64,000 nucleotides of DNA from Methylobacterium planeticum (GCF_008806345.1 NZ_VZZJ01000007.1:62001-126000), one strand, 5' to 3'. Counted from the stretch's first letter, positions 20,291-30,451 are shown. Notes: generated by a model not told the origin, from the letters alone. A program made the numbers and translations.

Positions 20291-20509
20291 ATGCCGAAGG
20301 GGGATCGATACAAGGCGTTCCTGGTCTCCGTCGTCCAGCGACGCGAGGCCCTCCGCACCTACGCGGTGGTCAAACCGAGCGCGACGGAGGCGCTCGAGGC
20401 CGTCGAGGCGCTCTCGGCCACCGGCACGAAGGCCTACGTGGTCGGCGGCCTGTCCCGCGACGTGATTCGCCGGCTGAAGTTGAGGCGCGACGATATCCGG
20501 TTGGTCTGA
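20291..20509 (+). CDS. Hypothetical protein (72 aa)
   Basis: Starts MPKGDRYKAFLVSVVQRREA. The pattern of a strand, a helix (ATEALEAVEALSATG) and a strand (KAYVVGGLSRDVI) suggests a compact alpha/beta protein. AAGGA lies 8 bp before the ATG. The 280 bp upstream show no convincing gene. No family recognised. Confidence 0.55.
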   Translation: MPKGDRYKAFLVSVVQRREALRTYAVVKPSATEALEAVEALSATGTKAYVVGGLSRDVIRRLKLRRDDIRLV

Positions 20510-20544
20510 GGCCAGGACGGAACGGCCGGACGCCGGAACGATCG

Positions 20545-20808
20545 TCAGTCCTCGGGGAGCGGCTTGGCCAGGAGCTCGGTGATCAGCTTCGGCCGGTTCG
20601 ATTGCAGGTTCAGGGCCTTGCCTTCCGCCACGGACAGCCGGATCCCCGAATCCCGGGCCGCCTCGCCGAAGGCCAGCCCACCGCGAACCAGCGTCAAGGC
20701 TTCGTCCGCGGTCGCGCAACGGACTGCAAAACAGAGAACGCCCTGCGCCTCTCCGGCAAGCGATGCCCGATCAACCAGAATAACGTGGACTTGATCCGAG
20801 AAATCCAT
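20545..20808 (-). CDS. Hypothetical protein (87 aa)
   Basis: From ATG 20808 the protein reads MDFSDQVHVILVDRASLAGE and contains RCATADEALTLVRGGLAFG, ending LAKPLPED. The alternation of strands and helices suggests a small alpha/beta fold. A TTG at 20862 would add 18 residues. Faces the 20291 gene. No family recognised. Confidence 0.55.
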   Translation of the reverse strand: MDFSDQVHVILVDRASLAGEAQGVLCFAVRCATADEALTLVRGGLAFGEAARDSGIRLSVAEGKALNLQSNRPKLITELLAKPLPED

Positions 20809-20934
20809 GTCGTCGTCCCCGACGAATCTCTCGATTGTAGTCAGCGACCGTTCTTGATCCAACTCAACGTTGCATGATGCCGCATCGGAGGTCCCGGCCG
20901 GATCCGGCGATCGTGCTACCCCGCCGAATTCCGG

Positions 20935-21174
20935 TCAGGTCCGTCCGCCGGGGGCCCGGAACAGGTAATAGCCGAGAGACCGCATCGCCTCCTGGGCCGC
21001 CTCGGGCTGGAAGCCTGCGGGCGGCTTCTCGATCATCGCGGTGCCTCCGAACTCCCAGACCTCGTCGCGGATGAAGAGGGGAACGGGCCGGTCCTGGCGG
21101 ACGGCGCAGCGCAGGGCAGGACGTTGGCGGCGGCGAAACACGTTGTAATCGGCGTAAGCGGCGGGCCAGTGCAT
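20935..21174 (-). CDS. Hypothetical protein (79 aa)
   Basis: Starts MHWPAAYADYNVFRRRQRPA, contains VPLFIRDEVWEFGGTAMIE and ends SLGYYLFRAPGGRT. AAGGGAG lies 5 bp before the ATG, which fixes the start. Aromatic-rich and probably soluble. No family recognised. Confidence 0.6.
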   Translation of the reverse strand: MHWPAAYADYNVFRRRQRPALRCAVRQDRPVPLFIRDEVWEFGGTAMIEKPPAGFQPEAAQEAMRSLGYYLFRAPGGRT

Positions 21175-21369
21175 CGGACTCCCTTCCTCGCGGGAGAAAG
21201 GGAAAAGCACCGGGCCGCCGCCCTGCCAACCACCTATGTGGTAGACAGGCCAGAATCAGCGTGGCGGCGGCGCAGCCTGCGCCGGCTGCGCCGCGGAAAC
21301 ATCTATCGCGGAGATCGGGGTTTTTCGCACCCTCCGGTCACGGTGCGGCATCGCAACCTTGCGTGGTCC

Positions 21370-21633
21370 TCAGGCGGCCACCCAACGGAACCCCGCTTCG
21401 TCCCCGCTCGTCGGCGGCAACCGGACATCTCCGGCCCGAGGCGGACGCGCGATCTCCGCGCAGACGATCCTGTCCGCGAGATAGCGGCCGGCTTCCCGCA
21501 GGACCGCGCCGTAGCTGTCGCTCCGGCCGCAGCTCGGGCAGGTCGCGGTGCGGTCCCGCAGCGTCTCAGAACCGACCTCGGGCGGGATCCCGCAGGCGCC
21601 GCAGAGCAGGCGTACATCGTGACGGTTCGACAT
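21370..21633 (-). CDS. Small zinc-ribbon protein (87 aa)
   Basis: Two CxxC knuckles, LLCGACG at residues 10-16 and TCPSCGRSD at about 31-39, form a probable zinc ribbon. A helix (AVLREAGRYLADRIVCAEIA) and a disordered tail follow. GGAGGGACG precedes the ATG. Such proteins often bind nucleic acid or partner proteins; nothing more specific is visible. Confidence 0.65.
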   Translation of the reverse strand: MSNRHDVRLLCGACGIPPEVGSETLRDRTATCPSCGRSDSYGAVLREAGRYLADRIVCAEIARPPRAGDVRLPPTSGDEAGFRWVAA

Positions 21634-21920
21634 GGCGTCCCTCCATTGTTGTTGGAGGGATCGAAGCACGCTCCGGCCGACGAGGTCGATACGCGCCACG
21701 GGACAGCGCTCGCGGAATGTCAGCGCCCGGGCGCCGGCTCGGAGCCGGGCGACAGGAGCGTGAAGGCGCCCGCAAGCATCCCGATCAGTGGCAGGGACGG
21801 GGCATCGTTTCACCGAAGATGATCTCTCGCAGCTGATCCGCGACTTGCTCGCCATGTCTCGCAAACCCCATCGAGACGATCGATGAAGCCGGGATGAGAC
21901 CTGTCGCGAGCTGCGGATAC

Positions 21921-22070
21921 TCAGATCTCGGCCCGCTTGATCGCGACCGAGGTGCGGCCGCTGCCGCCGCCGTGCTCCGCGTCCGGGTTCCGCAATTCAC
22001 GCATGCCGGGTGCCCGCCCGGTCGTCAGGAAAGCCAGCACCGTCAACACCAGGATCACCTTCGAGGCCAT
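21921..22070 (-). CDS. Small single-pass membrane peptide, copy 2 (49 aa)
   Basis: Reads MASKVILVLTVLAFLTTGRA, then PGMRELRNPDAEHGGGSGR and a tail ending IKRAEI. It is a paralogue of the gene at 17193-17339. The DNA just upstream (GAGGGCGATGGCC) is also conserved, supporting ATG 22070. The hydrophobic N-terminus and conserved RELRNPDAEH suggest a shared role, unknown. Confidence 0.6.
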   Translation of the reverse strand: MASKVILVLTVLAFLTTGRAPGMRELRNPDAEHGGGSGRTSVAIKRAEI

Positions 22071-22271
22071 CGCCCTCAGCCCTCACGCCTAAGCGGGGCT
22101 GTCTAGGTTCGGGCGTGTCCGATGCAGATGCGCTGGCGCACATCGAGCGGCCGTAGCGGAGCAGGGCTGCCCTGCTTGGTCAACGACGCATCAAGGGGCG
22201 GGGCGCGCGGTTCCGCCGGACGCTGCGTCCGCGGCTGGCATCGCGGCATCGATCGGGCCGAACCGCTCGCG

Positions 22272-22505
22272 CTACAGGGCCGGCATCATGTCGAGCAGCG
22301 CGGCAGGCGTCAGGATCAGGCCGCTCGCCGTGATGATCCACGGGCTGCCGGTCCCGGCGCGCAACGCCGTGTAGGCCTCGCGCAGGGCGTCGTGCAGGCT
22401 CGGCAATTGCCGGGGCTCGACCGCCTTCGCGTCCCCGGCATGCGGCCAGAGGGTCAGTGCGGCGGGTTGCCCGAAATCCTGATCGCCGAGTTGCGTGTCG
22501 CGCAC
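22272..22505 (-). CDS. Hypothetical protein (77 aa)
   Basis: Begins at GTG with RDTQLGDQDFGQPAALTLWP and contains SLHDALREAYTALRAGTGSP, then WIITASGLILTPAALLDMMP. It reads as a strand-helix-strand protein. The WIIT..G.IL.P ending seems familiar from small alphaproteobacterial proteins, but I cannot name it. No good ribosome site. Confidence 0.55.
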   Translation of the reverse strand: MRDTQLGDQDFGQPAALTLWPHAGDAKAVEPRQLPSLHDALREAYTALRAGTGSPWIITASGLILTPAALLDMMPAL

Positions 22506-22697
22506 GGGGCCGCCCCGATGTCGCGCGCCGCGAGCGGGTGCGCCCGAGCAGGAAGCGTCGATTTTCGTGAAAACTCAAGGAAAGGTACGAAATGCGACCG
22601 GGCCGACCAGGAGGCGCGCGCCACCGCCGCAGCGACCGAGACGGATCTCGCGGCGGCCTGCGCCAGCGTCGAGCGGATCAGCCGGCAGGGGGAGGCG

Positions 22698-23039
22698 ATG
22701 CAACAGGTCCTGACGGAACTGACGCGGACGCGCGACCGGCTCGGCGCCGAGGTGAGCGCCCTCGAGGCGCGCCGGAGCGAGGCGCAGGCGCAGCTCGCCC
22801 GGCTCACGGACAGCATCATGTCGCAGACCCGGGACCTCGCGACCCTCGACGGCCTCCTGAGCAGGACCCGCCAGGAGGTGGCGGACGCCCAGAGCAAGGA
22901 AGCCCGCGCCCGTCAGCCCCGCACCGGCCGGGCCGGGTCCGACGCCCTGCCACCGGTGCCGGGCCGCCCGGAGCCCACGAGCCCGGCGCCGGGCCGCCCG
23001 ATCGGCGACGGACCTTCGCCCGACGCCGCGCCACGCTGA
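22698..23039 (+). CDS. Coiled-coil protein (113 aa)
   Basis: The first 75 residues are a predicted coiled coil with heptad-like spacing: LTELTRTRDRLGAEVSALEA, then RRSEAQAQLARLTDSIMSQT. The rest is a Pro/Gly/Arg-rich tail. ATG 22698 is chosen because GGGGGAGGCG lies directly before it. The frame is open about 45 codons further upstream without a start codon close by, so a longer protein with a lost start is possible. Confidence 0.5.
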   Translation: MQQVLTELTRTRDRLGAEVSALEARRSEAQAQLARLTDSIMSQTRDLATLDGLLSRTRQEVADAQSKEARARQPRTGRAGSDALPPVPGRPEPTSPAPGRPIGDGPSPDAAPR

Positions 23040-23053
23040 ATCCTCCGGCGCGC

Positions 23054-24730
23054 TCAGACGATGCCGGGGTCGAGGAAGCGGTGGATGGCCTGCACGACGA
23101 CCGACCCCTCGCCGACGCCGGAGGCCACCCGCTTGACGGAGCCGGAGCGAACGTCGCCGACGGCGAAGATGCCGTCCGTCGTCGTGGCGTAGGGGGATGC
23201 CGCGGCGGCGCCGTCCTCGGCGCGCCCGGTGGCGACGAAGCCCCTGGCGTCGAGGGTGAGGCAGCCGTCGAGCCACTCGGTGTTCGGATCGGCGCCGATC
23301 ATCACGAACACGCTCGAAATCCGCCGCGTCTCGCTCCCGCCCGTCGCCCGGTCCGCCCAGGTCACCTCCTGCAGGACGTCGTCGCCCGACAGGCCCGTGA
23401 TCTCGGCGCGGACATGCAGGCTGATGCGCGGCGATGAGGCGATGCGCTGGATCAGGTAATCCGACATCGTCGCCGCGAGCCCCTCCGCCCGGACGAGGAT
23501 GTGGACATGCGCCACCGTCCGGGACAGGAACACGGCGGCCTGGCCCGCCGAGTTGCCGCCACCGACGACGATCACCGCCTCGCCGGCACAGAGGTTCGCC
23601 TCCATGGCGGTCGCCGCGTAGTAGATGCCCTGGCCCTCGAAGTGCTCGTAGCCCGGCACGTCGAGCTTGCGGTAGCGGGCGCCGGTGGCGACGACGACCG
23701 CGCGGGTCGGGATCGAACTCCCGTCCTCGAGGCGCAGCCGGAACGGCCGCTCGCTGCAATCGAGGCCGGAGACCATCCGCGAGACGGCGAGCCGCGCCCC
23801 GAACTTCTGCGCCTGGACCTGCGCGCGCCCGGCGAGCGCCTGTCCCGAGATGCCGGTCGGGAAGCCGAGATAGTTCTCGATCTTGGACGAGGTGCCCGCT
23901 TGTCCACCCGGAGCCATCCCCTCGACCACGATGGTCTTGAGCCCCTCGGAGGCCGCGTAGACCGCCGCCGCCAGGCCCGCCGGCCCGGCGCCGACCACGG
24001 CGACATCGTAGACCTGCGACGGATCGATCTCCTCCGTCAGGCCGAGGGCGTCCGCCAGGACTGCGTTGGTCGGGTTGCGCAGCATCGCGATACCGGGCGC
24101 GATCACGACCGGCAGATCCTCCCGGCTGAGGCCGAAATGGCTCAGGCAGCCGATCGCGTCGGGGTCGACATCGGCGTCGAGCAGCCGGTGCGGATAGGCG
24201 TTGCGGACGAGGAAGCGTTCGATCCGCAGCGTGTCGCGCCGATGTCCCGATCCGAGCAGGACCACGCCGCCCACGCTGCTCCGGATCAGCCCGACGCGGC
24301 GCAGGATGAAGGCCCGCATGACGATCTCGCCGACATCCGGTTCGCCGGTCACCAGGCGCTGGAACCCGTCGCGCGTGATGCGGACCACGCGCGTTTCGCC
24401 GGACGCCCGCCCCGACACCAGGATCTCGCGGTTGTTGAAGAGGGTCAGCTCGCCGGTGAACTGCCCCTCCGAATGGGTGACGAAGATGCGGAGCGCGCCC
24501 GTGTGTTCCTGGTCGAGGATCTCGATGCGGCCCTGCAGAACGAGGAAGAAGTCGGCGCCTCGCTGGCCGCGGGAGAACACCGGCGTGCCATCCGACAGGG
24601 TCTCCTCGGTGCCGTAGCGCGCGACGCGCTCGATCATCTCCGGGCCGAGCCGGGGAAAGGTCTGGGCGACGCGCGCTTCCGGCGCCGACGGGTCGATGCC
24701 TTGCCCGGAGAGGAGAGGGTCGCTGGTCAT
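23054..24730 (-). CDS. cNMP-binding domain fused to a thioredoxin-reductase-like flavoprotein
   Basis: A 558-aa protein. Residues 25-145 are a cyclic-nucleotide-binding beta roll (GADFFLVLQGRIEILDQE). Residues 155-225 are a degenerate thioredoxin-like stretch. From about 240 onward it is a thioredoxin-reductase-type flavoprotein: VVGAGPAGLAAAVYAASEG binds FAD, VIVVGGGNSAGQAAV binds NADPH, and GIFAVGDVRSGSVKRVASG closes the FAD site. Where true reductases have the redox pair CATC, this protein reads YYAATAMEA, so the dithiol is lost. The role may be cNMP-controlled redox chemistry. Confidence 0.88.
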   Translation of the reverse strand: MTSDPLLSGQGIDPSAPEARVAQTFPRLGPEMIERVARYGTEETLSDGTPVFSRGQRGADFFLVLQGRIEILDQEHTGALRIFVTHSEGQFTGELTLFNNREILVSGRASGETRVVRITRDGFQRLVTGEPDVGEIVMRAFILRRVGLIRSSVGGVVLLGSGHRRDTLRIERFLVRNAYPHRLLDADVDPDAIGCLSHFGLSREDLPVVIAPGIAMLRNPTNAVLADALGLTEEIDPSQVYDVAVVGAGPAGLAAAVYAASEGLKTIVVEGMAPGGQAGTSSKIENYLGFPTGISGQALAGRAQVQAQKFGARLAVSRMVSGLDCSERPFRLRLEDGSSIPTRAVVVATGARYRKLDVPGYEHFEGQGIYYAATAMEANLCAGEAVIVVGGGNSAGQAAVFLSRTVAHVHILVRAEGLAATMSDYLIQRIASSPRISLHVRAEITGLSGDDVLQEVTWADRATGGSETRRISSVFVMIGADPNTEWLDGCLTLDARGFVATGRAEDGAAAASPYATTTDGIFAVGDVRSGSVKRVASGVGEGSVVVQAIHRFLDPGIV

Positions 24731-24922
24731 GGGTCGATCACTCGCCGGTGCGGTTGCGGCGGACGCCGGACAGGGGATCGGTTTCGTCCGGGTTCCCGAG
24801 GCCGGACTCTAGGGGGCGCCGCGAAGGGGTGCCAGCACCGAGGCAATTTCCGTACGCCTTCCGGAGGCCCGCAGGGCACCGGCGCGCCTCGCCGGAACGA
24901 GCGGGTCCGGGGCACGGGTCCG

Positions 24923-27634
24923 TCAGCCGGAGCCGAACCGGGGCCGGGCACCCGAGCGCGTGAGGATGCCGATGCGTTCCGCCGAGCTGAACAGCCTCTT
25001 GGCGAGGCTCGCGCGCGACGCGCCGGCCTGCAGCGCCCGCACGTGGACGCTGCCGGCCTCATCGATATCCCGGCGGAAGGCCGCCCGATACAGATCGCGG
25101 ACGAAGCGCTCGTCATCTCCCCCCTCGGCGAGGTCCAGCCAGGGGCGCACCTTCTCGGCGGCCACCATGATGCGGGGCCCGACGGTCTCGACCGACGTCA
25201 CCCGCAGCCCGGCATTCGCGCACAGGATGACGACGCCGCGGGGCGAGCCGGCATCGATCGGCAGGGTCTGCCGCCGCATCGCGACGCTCACCGCGAAGAA
25301 CAGCACGCCGCCGACCGCGAGGCGGTCGCTGACCTCGAGGAGGCGGATGCAGAGATCCCGGACCGAGTAGGCGTCGAGATGGTCGCGCGCGAAGATCACC
25401 CGCGAGGGCGCGTCCACGGGCAGGCGATCGATCCGGCCGGAGGTCAGCGTCAGGCGTGGACCCTCGGGCAGGGCGCCGAGCGCGGTGAGGACATCCTCCG
25501 CGTTCGGCCGGCGCGGGAACGGCAGGCGCCGGCCCAGGCGCGCGGCATCCCAGGACGCCCGCCGGAGGAGGTCCGTCGAGACGGACCGGACGGTCCGCGC
25601 CTTCCGGACGGTGGCGGCGGTCCGGGCGACCGAGCGGGCGCGCTGGCTCTGGTCCCGGCCGAGCCACGCCGCATCCGCCTCCTCGACGGCCTCGAGCCGC
25701 TTCCGGCACAGGTCGATGCCGTCGAGGCGCCGCCGGAGATCGCGCGCATCGAAAGCCGAGAGCGCCCGCATCAGGCCGTCGTGGAGGTCGGCCGCGGCCC
25801 GGTCCCAGGTCTGCGCGGGACGCGCCGCGTGCCGCTCCGGCTGCCACGCCGGGTAGGTCAGGGCGAGATCGACCATCGCGCGGGTGCTGTCGCAGAGGTG
25901 GATGTTGTCGCGAAGGGCGGTCCGCTCGCGGATCTCCTCGAAGATCGGGAGGTTGCGCGCGACGATCGGCCGATGCCGCGCCAGGGCGTGCATGATCGGG
26001 AAGCCGAAGCCCTCGTTGTGGCTCGGGAACAGCACGACCGAGGCCGCGGCGTAGAGCCGGTCGACGGCCTCGTTGCTGAGATGCCCCGACTTGTAGCTGG
26101 CGATGTCCGGCTCGTCCGGGAGGTCGATGCCCAGAACGACGATCCGGTGGGTCTTGGCGGCGGTGCGCAGGTGTTCGACCGTCGCCCGAATGTTCTTGTG
26201 CGCGAAGTGGTTGCCGATGATGAGGATGCTGCGCTCCGCATCCTTCGGCGGCCCGGCGACCGCCGCCGAGGCGTAGTCGGCGACGTCGGTGGAGCAGAGC
26301 GTCACGAAATCCGTCACGCTCGCGGGCAGCGGCAGCCTCCGGACGAACTCGTCCCGGCTGAACTGGCTGATGAAGCCCACCGCCGAGGCCATGTTCAGCA
26401 TCTGGCGCCACAGCGCCTCGAGGCCCTGCTCGTCGAGGTTCAGGCAATCCATCGCGATGGTGTCGAGCATCACGAAGCTGCTGATGGGCGCCGAGCCGCA
26501 GATCTCGACGAGGTCGTGCCAGCTGAAGGGCTGCGCGATCCGGACCGCGAAGCCGTAGTAGCGCGCCTCGAGATCGGGCTCGAAGATCGGCTCGATGTTG
26601 TCGATCGTGTCGAGCGCGTGGAATTCGTAGGCGCCCTCCTCGCAGGACACGAAGATCGCGAACGTGTCGTGGTACTGCGCCGCGAACGCGCTCAGCAGCC
26701 GCTTCGTCAGCTCGAAGGTCCCGTTGTGATACGGGCCGATATTGCGGCAGTCGAACAGAATGCTCCGTCTGCCCTGCCGGTCCGGCAGCAATTCCGAGCA
26801 GAGGCGCTGGGAGAGGTAGTCGGTGCCCTCGTAGTAGCGCTCGGTCGCACGGGTGTATTCGGGGTATCGGTCGTCGAGGATCTTCCGGTTCCGGATCTCC
26901 CGGGGACTGCGCCCCTCGCCGGATTGCTCGAACGAGATGCTGCCGAGGTGATACACGAAGGCGCGATTGGCGAGCACGGCGCGGTGGCCGCGCCGGCTGC
27001 AGCGCATGATGAAGTCGTTTTCCTCGTTGTACCCGCCGCCGTAGACCTCATCGAGGAGGCCGAACTCCTCGAGGGCGCCATGCCGAATGTAGAGGCAGAA
27101 GCCGACCGCGGTCGGCACGTAGCTGACGCGCGGCAGGTACCGCACGATCGCTTCGTGCGCCGCGCGGGCTTCGGCGTAGTCGTAATCCCGAAACCGGTCG
27201 CCGTAGGGCGAATTGCAGATCGTGGCGTTGTTCGAGCGCGGGCTCACCACGGCGATCAGGGGATCGGACTTCGCGACCTCCACGATCTCCCGCAGGGCGC
27301 CGGGCGCCACCAGCACGTCGGAATTCATCAGGAGCGCGTCGGCGCCCATCTCGAGGGCCTGGCGCAGGCCGCGGTTCGACGTCTCGACGAAGCCGAGATT
27401 GCGCGTGTTGCCGATGAGTTCGAAATCGATCCCGGCCAGCCCTGCCGCGGTGGCGCTCGCCAAAGCCTCCGAGAGACCCGGGTCGTCCGGCGAATCGTTG
27501 ATGAACAGGATCCTGGCGCCGAGTTCGACGACCTCATCGGCGACGGATCGGAGACTTTCGAACAATCCCTCGATCAGTTCCGGCGCACGATAGAGCGGAA
27601 CGATGACGAGCAGCTTCGGATTCCGCGCCGTCAT
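24923..27634 (-). CDS. Multi-domain glycosyltransferase (GT2 + GT4 + DUF4214-like)
   Basis: About 903 aa. Residues 1-270 are a GT2 domain: VIVPLYRAPELIEGLFES, the DxD-like NSDVLV, and GYNEENDFIMRCSRRG. Residues 310-650 are GT4-like: HKNIRATVEHL, GHLSNEAVDRLYAAASVVLF, and PSHNEGFGFPIMHALARHRP with the EX7E-type site. Residues 740-840 resemble a Rossmann methyltransferase-like region, and the end (RFVRDLYRAAFRRDIDEAG) is a DUF4214-type repeat. It probably builds a surface polysaccharide or glycosylates a surface protein. ATG 27634 is chosen over 27658. Confidence 0.82.
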   Translation of the reverse strand: MTARNPKLLVIVPLYRAPELIEGLFESLRSVADEVVELGARILFINDSPDDPGLSEALASATAAGLAGIDFELIGNTRNLGFVETSNRGLRQALEMGADALLMNSDVLVAPGALREIVEVAKSDPLIAVVSPRSNNATICNSPYGDRFRDYDYAEARAAHEAIVRYLPRVSYVPTAVGFCLYIRHGALEEFGLLDEVYGGGYNEENDFIMRCSRRGHRAVLANRAFVYHLGSISFEQSGEGRSPREIRNRKILDDRYPEYTRATERYYEGTDYLSQRLCSELLPDRQGRRSILFDCRNIGPYHNGTFELTKRLLSAFAAQYHDTFAIFVSCEEGAYEFHALDTIDNIEPIFEPDLEARYYGFAVRIAQPFSWHDLVEICGSAPISSFVMLDTIAMDCLNLDEQGLEALWRQMLNMASAVGFISQFSRDEFVRRLPLPASVTDFVTLCSTDVADYASAAVAGPPKDAERSILIIGNHFAHKNIRATVEHLRTAAKTHRIVVLGIDLPDEPDIASYKSGHLSNEAVDRLYAAASVVLFPSHNEGFGFPIMHALARHRPIVARNLPIFEEIRERTALRDNIHLCDSTRAMVDLALTYPAWQPERHAARPAQTWDRAAADLHDGLMRALSAFDARDLRRRLDGIDLCRKRLEAVEEADAAWLGRDQSQRARSVARTAATVRKARTVRSVSTDLLRRASWDAARLGRRLPFPRRPNAEDVLTALGALPEGPRLTLTSGRIDRLPVDAPSRVIFARDHLDAYSVRDLCIRLLEVSDRLAVGGVLFFAVSVAMRRQTLPIDAGSPRGVVILCANAGLRVTSVETVGPRIMVAAEKVRPWLDLAEGGDDERFVRDLYRAAFRRDIDEAGSVHVRALQAGASRASLAKRLFSSAERIGILTRSGARPRFGSG

Positions 27635-27994
27635 CCGTGGGCAACTTCCACAGCACACACCCTCACGTCACTGGGCCGAGGGGCCGCCCGGTCCATGCTG
27701 CCGACGGCGCCCGAAGCGGCCGCGATCACGGGGTGAGGGCCTGTCACACTTCGCCGCGCCCCGCAACGGTTGAGGGGGCTTGCGATGCGCTCGGTCGTCC
27801 TTCCGACCGGAGGGCTGTCATGGACCGATCGGGGCCGTCAGGGATCCGCGCGCCTTCGACCGCCACTCCGGCATCTCGACGGTTCACGCGTCCAGCGCGC
27901 CGCAACCGTTCGACGGACATCGGCCGAACGTTGCGCAGGACCTGAAGGGCGCTGGAGCACCGACGTGGATCCCACCAGTAGTGAAGGATCCAAC
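27635..27994. other. 360-bp gap between the glycosyltransferase and tRNA-Glu
   Basis: No convincing gene on either strand. It should carry the glycosyltransferase promoter and the tRNA 3' processing region. No clear terminator was found. Confidence 0.5.
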
Positions 27995-28070
27995 TGGCGC
28001 TCCCAAGGGGAATCGAACCCCTGTTTTCGCCGTGAGAGGGCGACGTCCTAGACCGCTAGACGATGGGAGC
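27995..28070 (-). tRNA. tRNA-Glu (anticodon CTC)
   Basis: On the minus strand a 7-bp acceptor stem (GCTCCCA / TGGGAGC) encloses a D arm, the anticodon loop CTCTCAC with anticodon CTC, and a T arm with GGTTCGAATCC. A discriminator G and an encoded CCA follow at 27998-27995. It is 76 nt long and intact. Confidence 0.97.
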
Positions 28071-28164
28071 TTTCCGGTCGGGAGGCGTTCGTATACCGAC
28101 GAGCCTGCGCGGGGGCAAGGCCCGAGACGCGCCTTTTTCGGCAGGATGATCGGACAACCCGGGG

Positions 28165-29166
<1,002 letters not shown>

Positions 29167-29454
29167 CCGTCCGAGCACCGAGCGCGAACAGGAGGGCGGA
29201 CACCGCGTCGCGTCCGGCCGGTCTCTGTCAGGCGAAGGGCAGGCGGAGGTGTGCCACCACACCGCGTTCCGCGACCTTTCGTGACAGACTCAACCCATCG
29301 AACCGTTCGCGCGTTGATGACGACGTTCGCGTCGCGGACCCGCTACCGGATCGGGGGATTCCTCACTACAAATGGGGAATCGGACGGCCGGCTCAAGGAG
29401 CGGCTCTCCGCATTGTGGTCCGCCCGGACGGGGGACAGTCCAAGGAGGTATGCC

Positions 29455-30351
29455 ATGGCAGGCGCTTTGCCCGTATTGGCGAATGAGGGTGGCCTTTCGC
29501 GCTACCTCGATGAGATCCGCAAGTTTCCGATGCTCGAGCCCACCGAGGAGTTCACCCTCGCCAAGAGCTGGCGGGATGGGGGGGACCGTGAGGCCGCGCA
29601 CCGGCTCGTGACCTCGCATCTGCGGCTCGTGGCCAAGATCGCCATGGGCTATCGCGGCTACGGCCTGCCGATCGGCGAGGTGGTGTCCGAGGGTAACGTC
29701 GGCCTGATGCAGGCCGTGAAGCGTTTCGACCCGGACAAGGGCTTCCGTCTCGCGACCTACGCGATGTGGTGGATCAAGGCCGCGATCCAGGAATACATCC
29801 TGCGCTCGTGGTCGCTTGTGAAGATGGGCACCACGGCCAACCAGAAGAAGCTCTTCTTCAACCTGCGCAAGGCCAAGGGCCGCATCTCGGCGCTGGAGGA
29901 GGGCGACCTCAAGCCCGATCAGGTCAAGCAGATCGCGACCCGTCTCGGCGTGCCCGAGCAGGACGTCATCGACATGAACCGGCGCCTGTCCGGTGACACC
30001 TCCCTGAACGCGCCCCTGCGCGAGGAAGGCGAGGGCGAGTGGCAGGACTGGCTCGTGGACAACACCCCGAGCCAGGAGGCGGTGCTCGCGCGAGAGGAGG
30101 AAGGGCAGAACCGCCTCTCGGCGCTGCGCGACGCGCTCGGGGTCCTCAATCCGCGCGAGCGGCGCATCTTCGAGGCGCGCCGCCTCGCCGACGACCCGAT
30201 CACCCTCGAGGATCTCTCGGGCGAGTTCGGCGTGTCCCGCGAGCGGGTCCGCCAGATCGAGGTGCGGGCCTTCGAGAAGGTGCAGGAAGCGGTCAAGCGC
30301 AACCTCGCATCCCGCGAGTTGCCCCGGGCGGGCGCCGGCGCCAGCGCCTGA
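29455..30351 (+). CDS. rpoH: RNA polymerase heat-shock sigma factor RpoH (sigma-32)
   Basis: A 298-aa sigma factor. Regions 2.1-2.4 include SEGNVGLMQAVKRFDPDKGF and RLATYAMWWIKAAIQEYILR. The RpoH box QKKLFFNLRKAK follows (about residues 139-150), and region 4 ends GVSRERVRQIEVRAFEKVQ. ATG 29455 has a strong AAGGAGG site. The 288 bp upstream hold no gene and probably carry its promoters. It directs the heat-shock regulon. Confidence 0.95.
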   Translation: MAGALPVLANEGGLSRYLDEIRKFPMLEPTEEFTLAKSWRDGGDREAAHRLVTSHLRLVAKIAMGYRGYGLPIGEVVSEGNVGLMQAVKRFDPDKGFRLATYAMWWIKAAIQEYILRSWSLVKMGTTANQKKLFFNLRKAKGRISALEEGDLKPDQVKQIATRLGVPEQDVIDMNRRLSGDTSLNAPLREEGEGEWQDWLVDNTPSQEAVLAREEEGQNRLSALRDALGVLNPRERRIFEARRLADDPITLEDLSGEFGVSRERVRQIEVRAFEKVQEAVKRNLASRELPRAGAGASA

Positions 30352-30382
30352 CCTCATCGGACCGACCCCGCGAACGTCACGA

Positions 30383-30406
30383 GGCCGCCCCCCCGGGCGG
30401 CCTTTT
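30383..30406 (+). terminator. Rho-independent terminator of rpoH
   Basis: GGCCGCCC, a CCCC loop, GGGCGGCC, then TTTT, 32 bp past the rpoH stop. Confidence 0.85.
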
Positions 30407-30451
30407 CGCGTCGCCTGATCCGGGCCCGGGCTGAGGCTCAGGCGCGGCGAA

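Noticed and set aside
21785..21871. 28-codon minus-strand frame beginning MGFARHGEQVADQLREIIFG
   Set aside because: No ribosome-binding site and too short to support without homologues.
23501..27736. Very long open frame (1411 codons) on the plus strand
   Set aside because: It is antisense to the flavoprotein and glycosyltransferase genes, has an Arg/Glu/Asp/Ala-biased composition with no domain, and arises from high-GC third positions.
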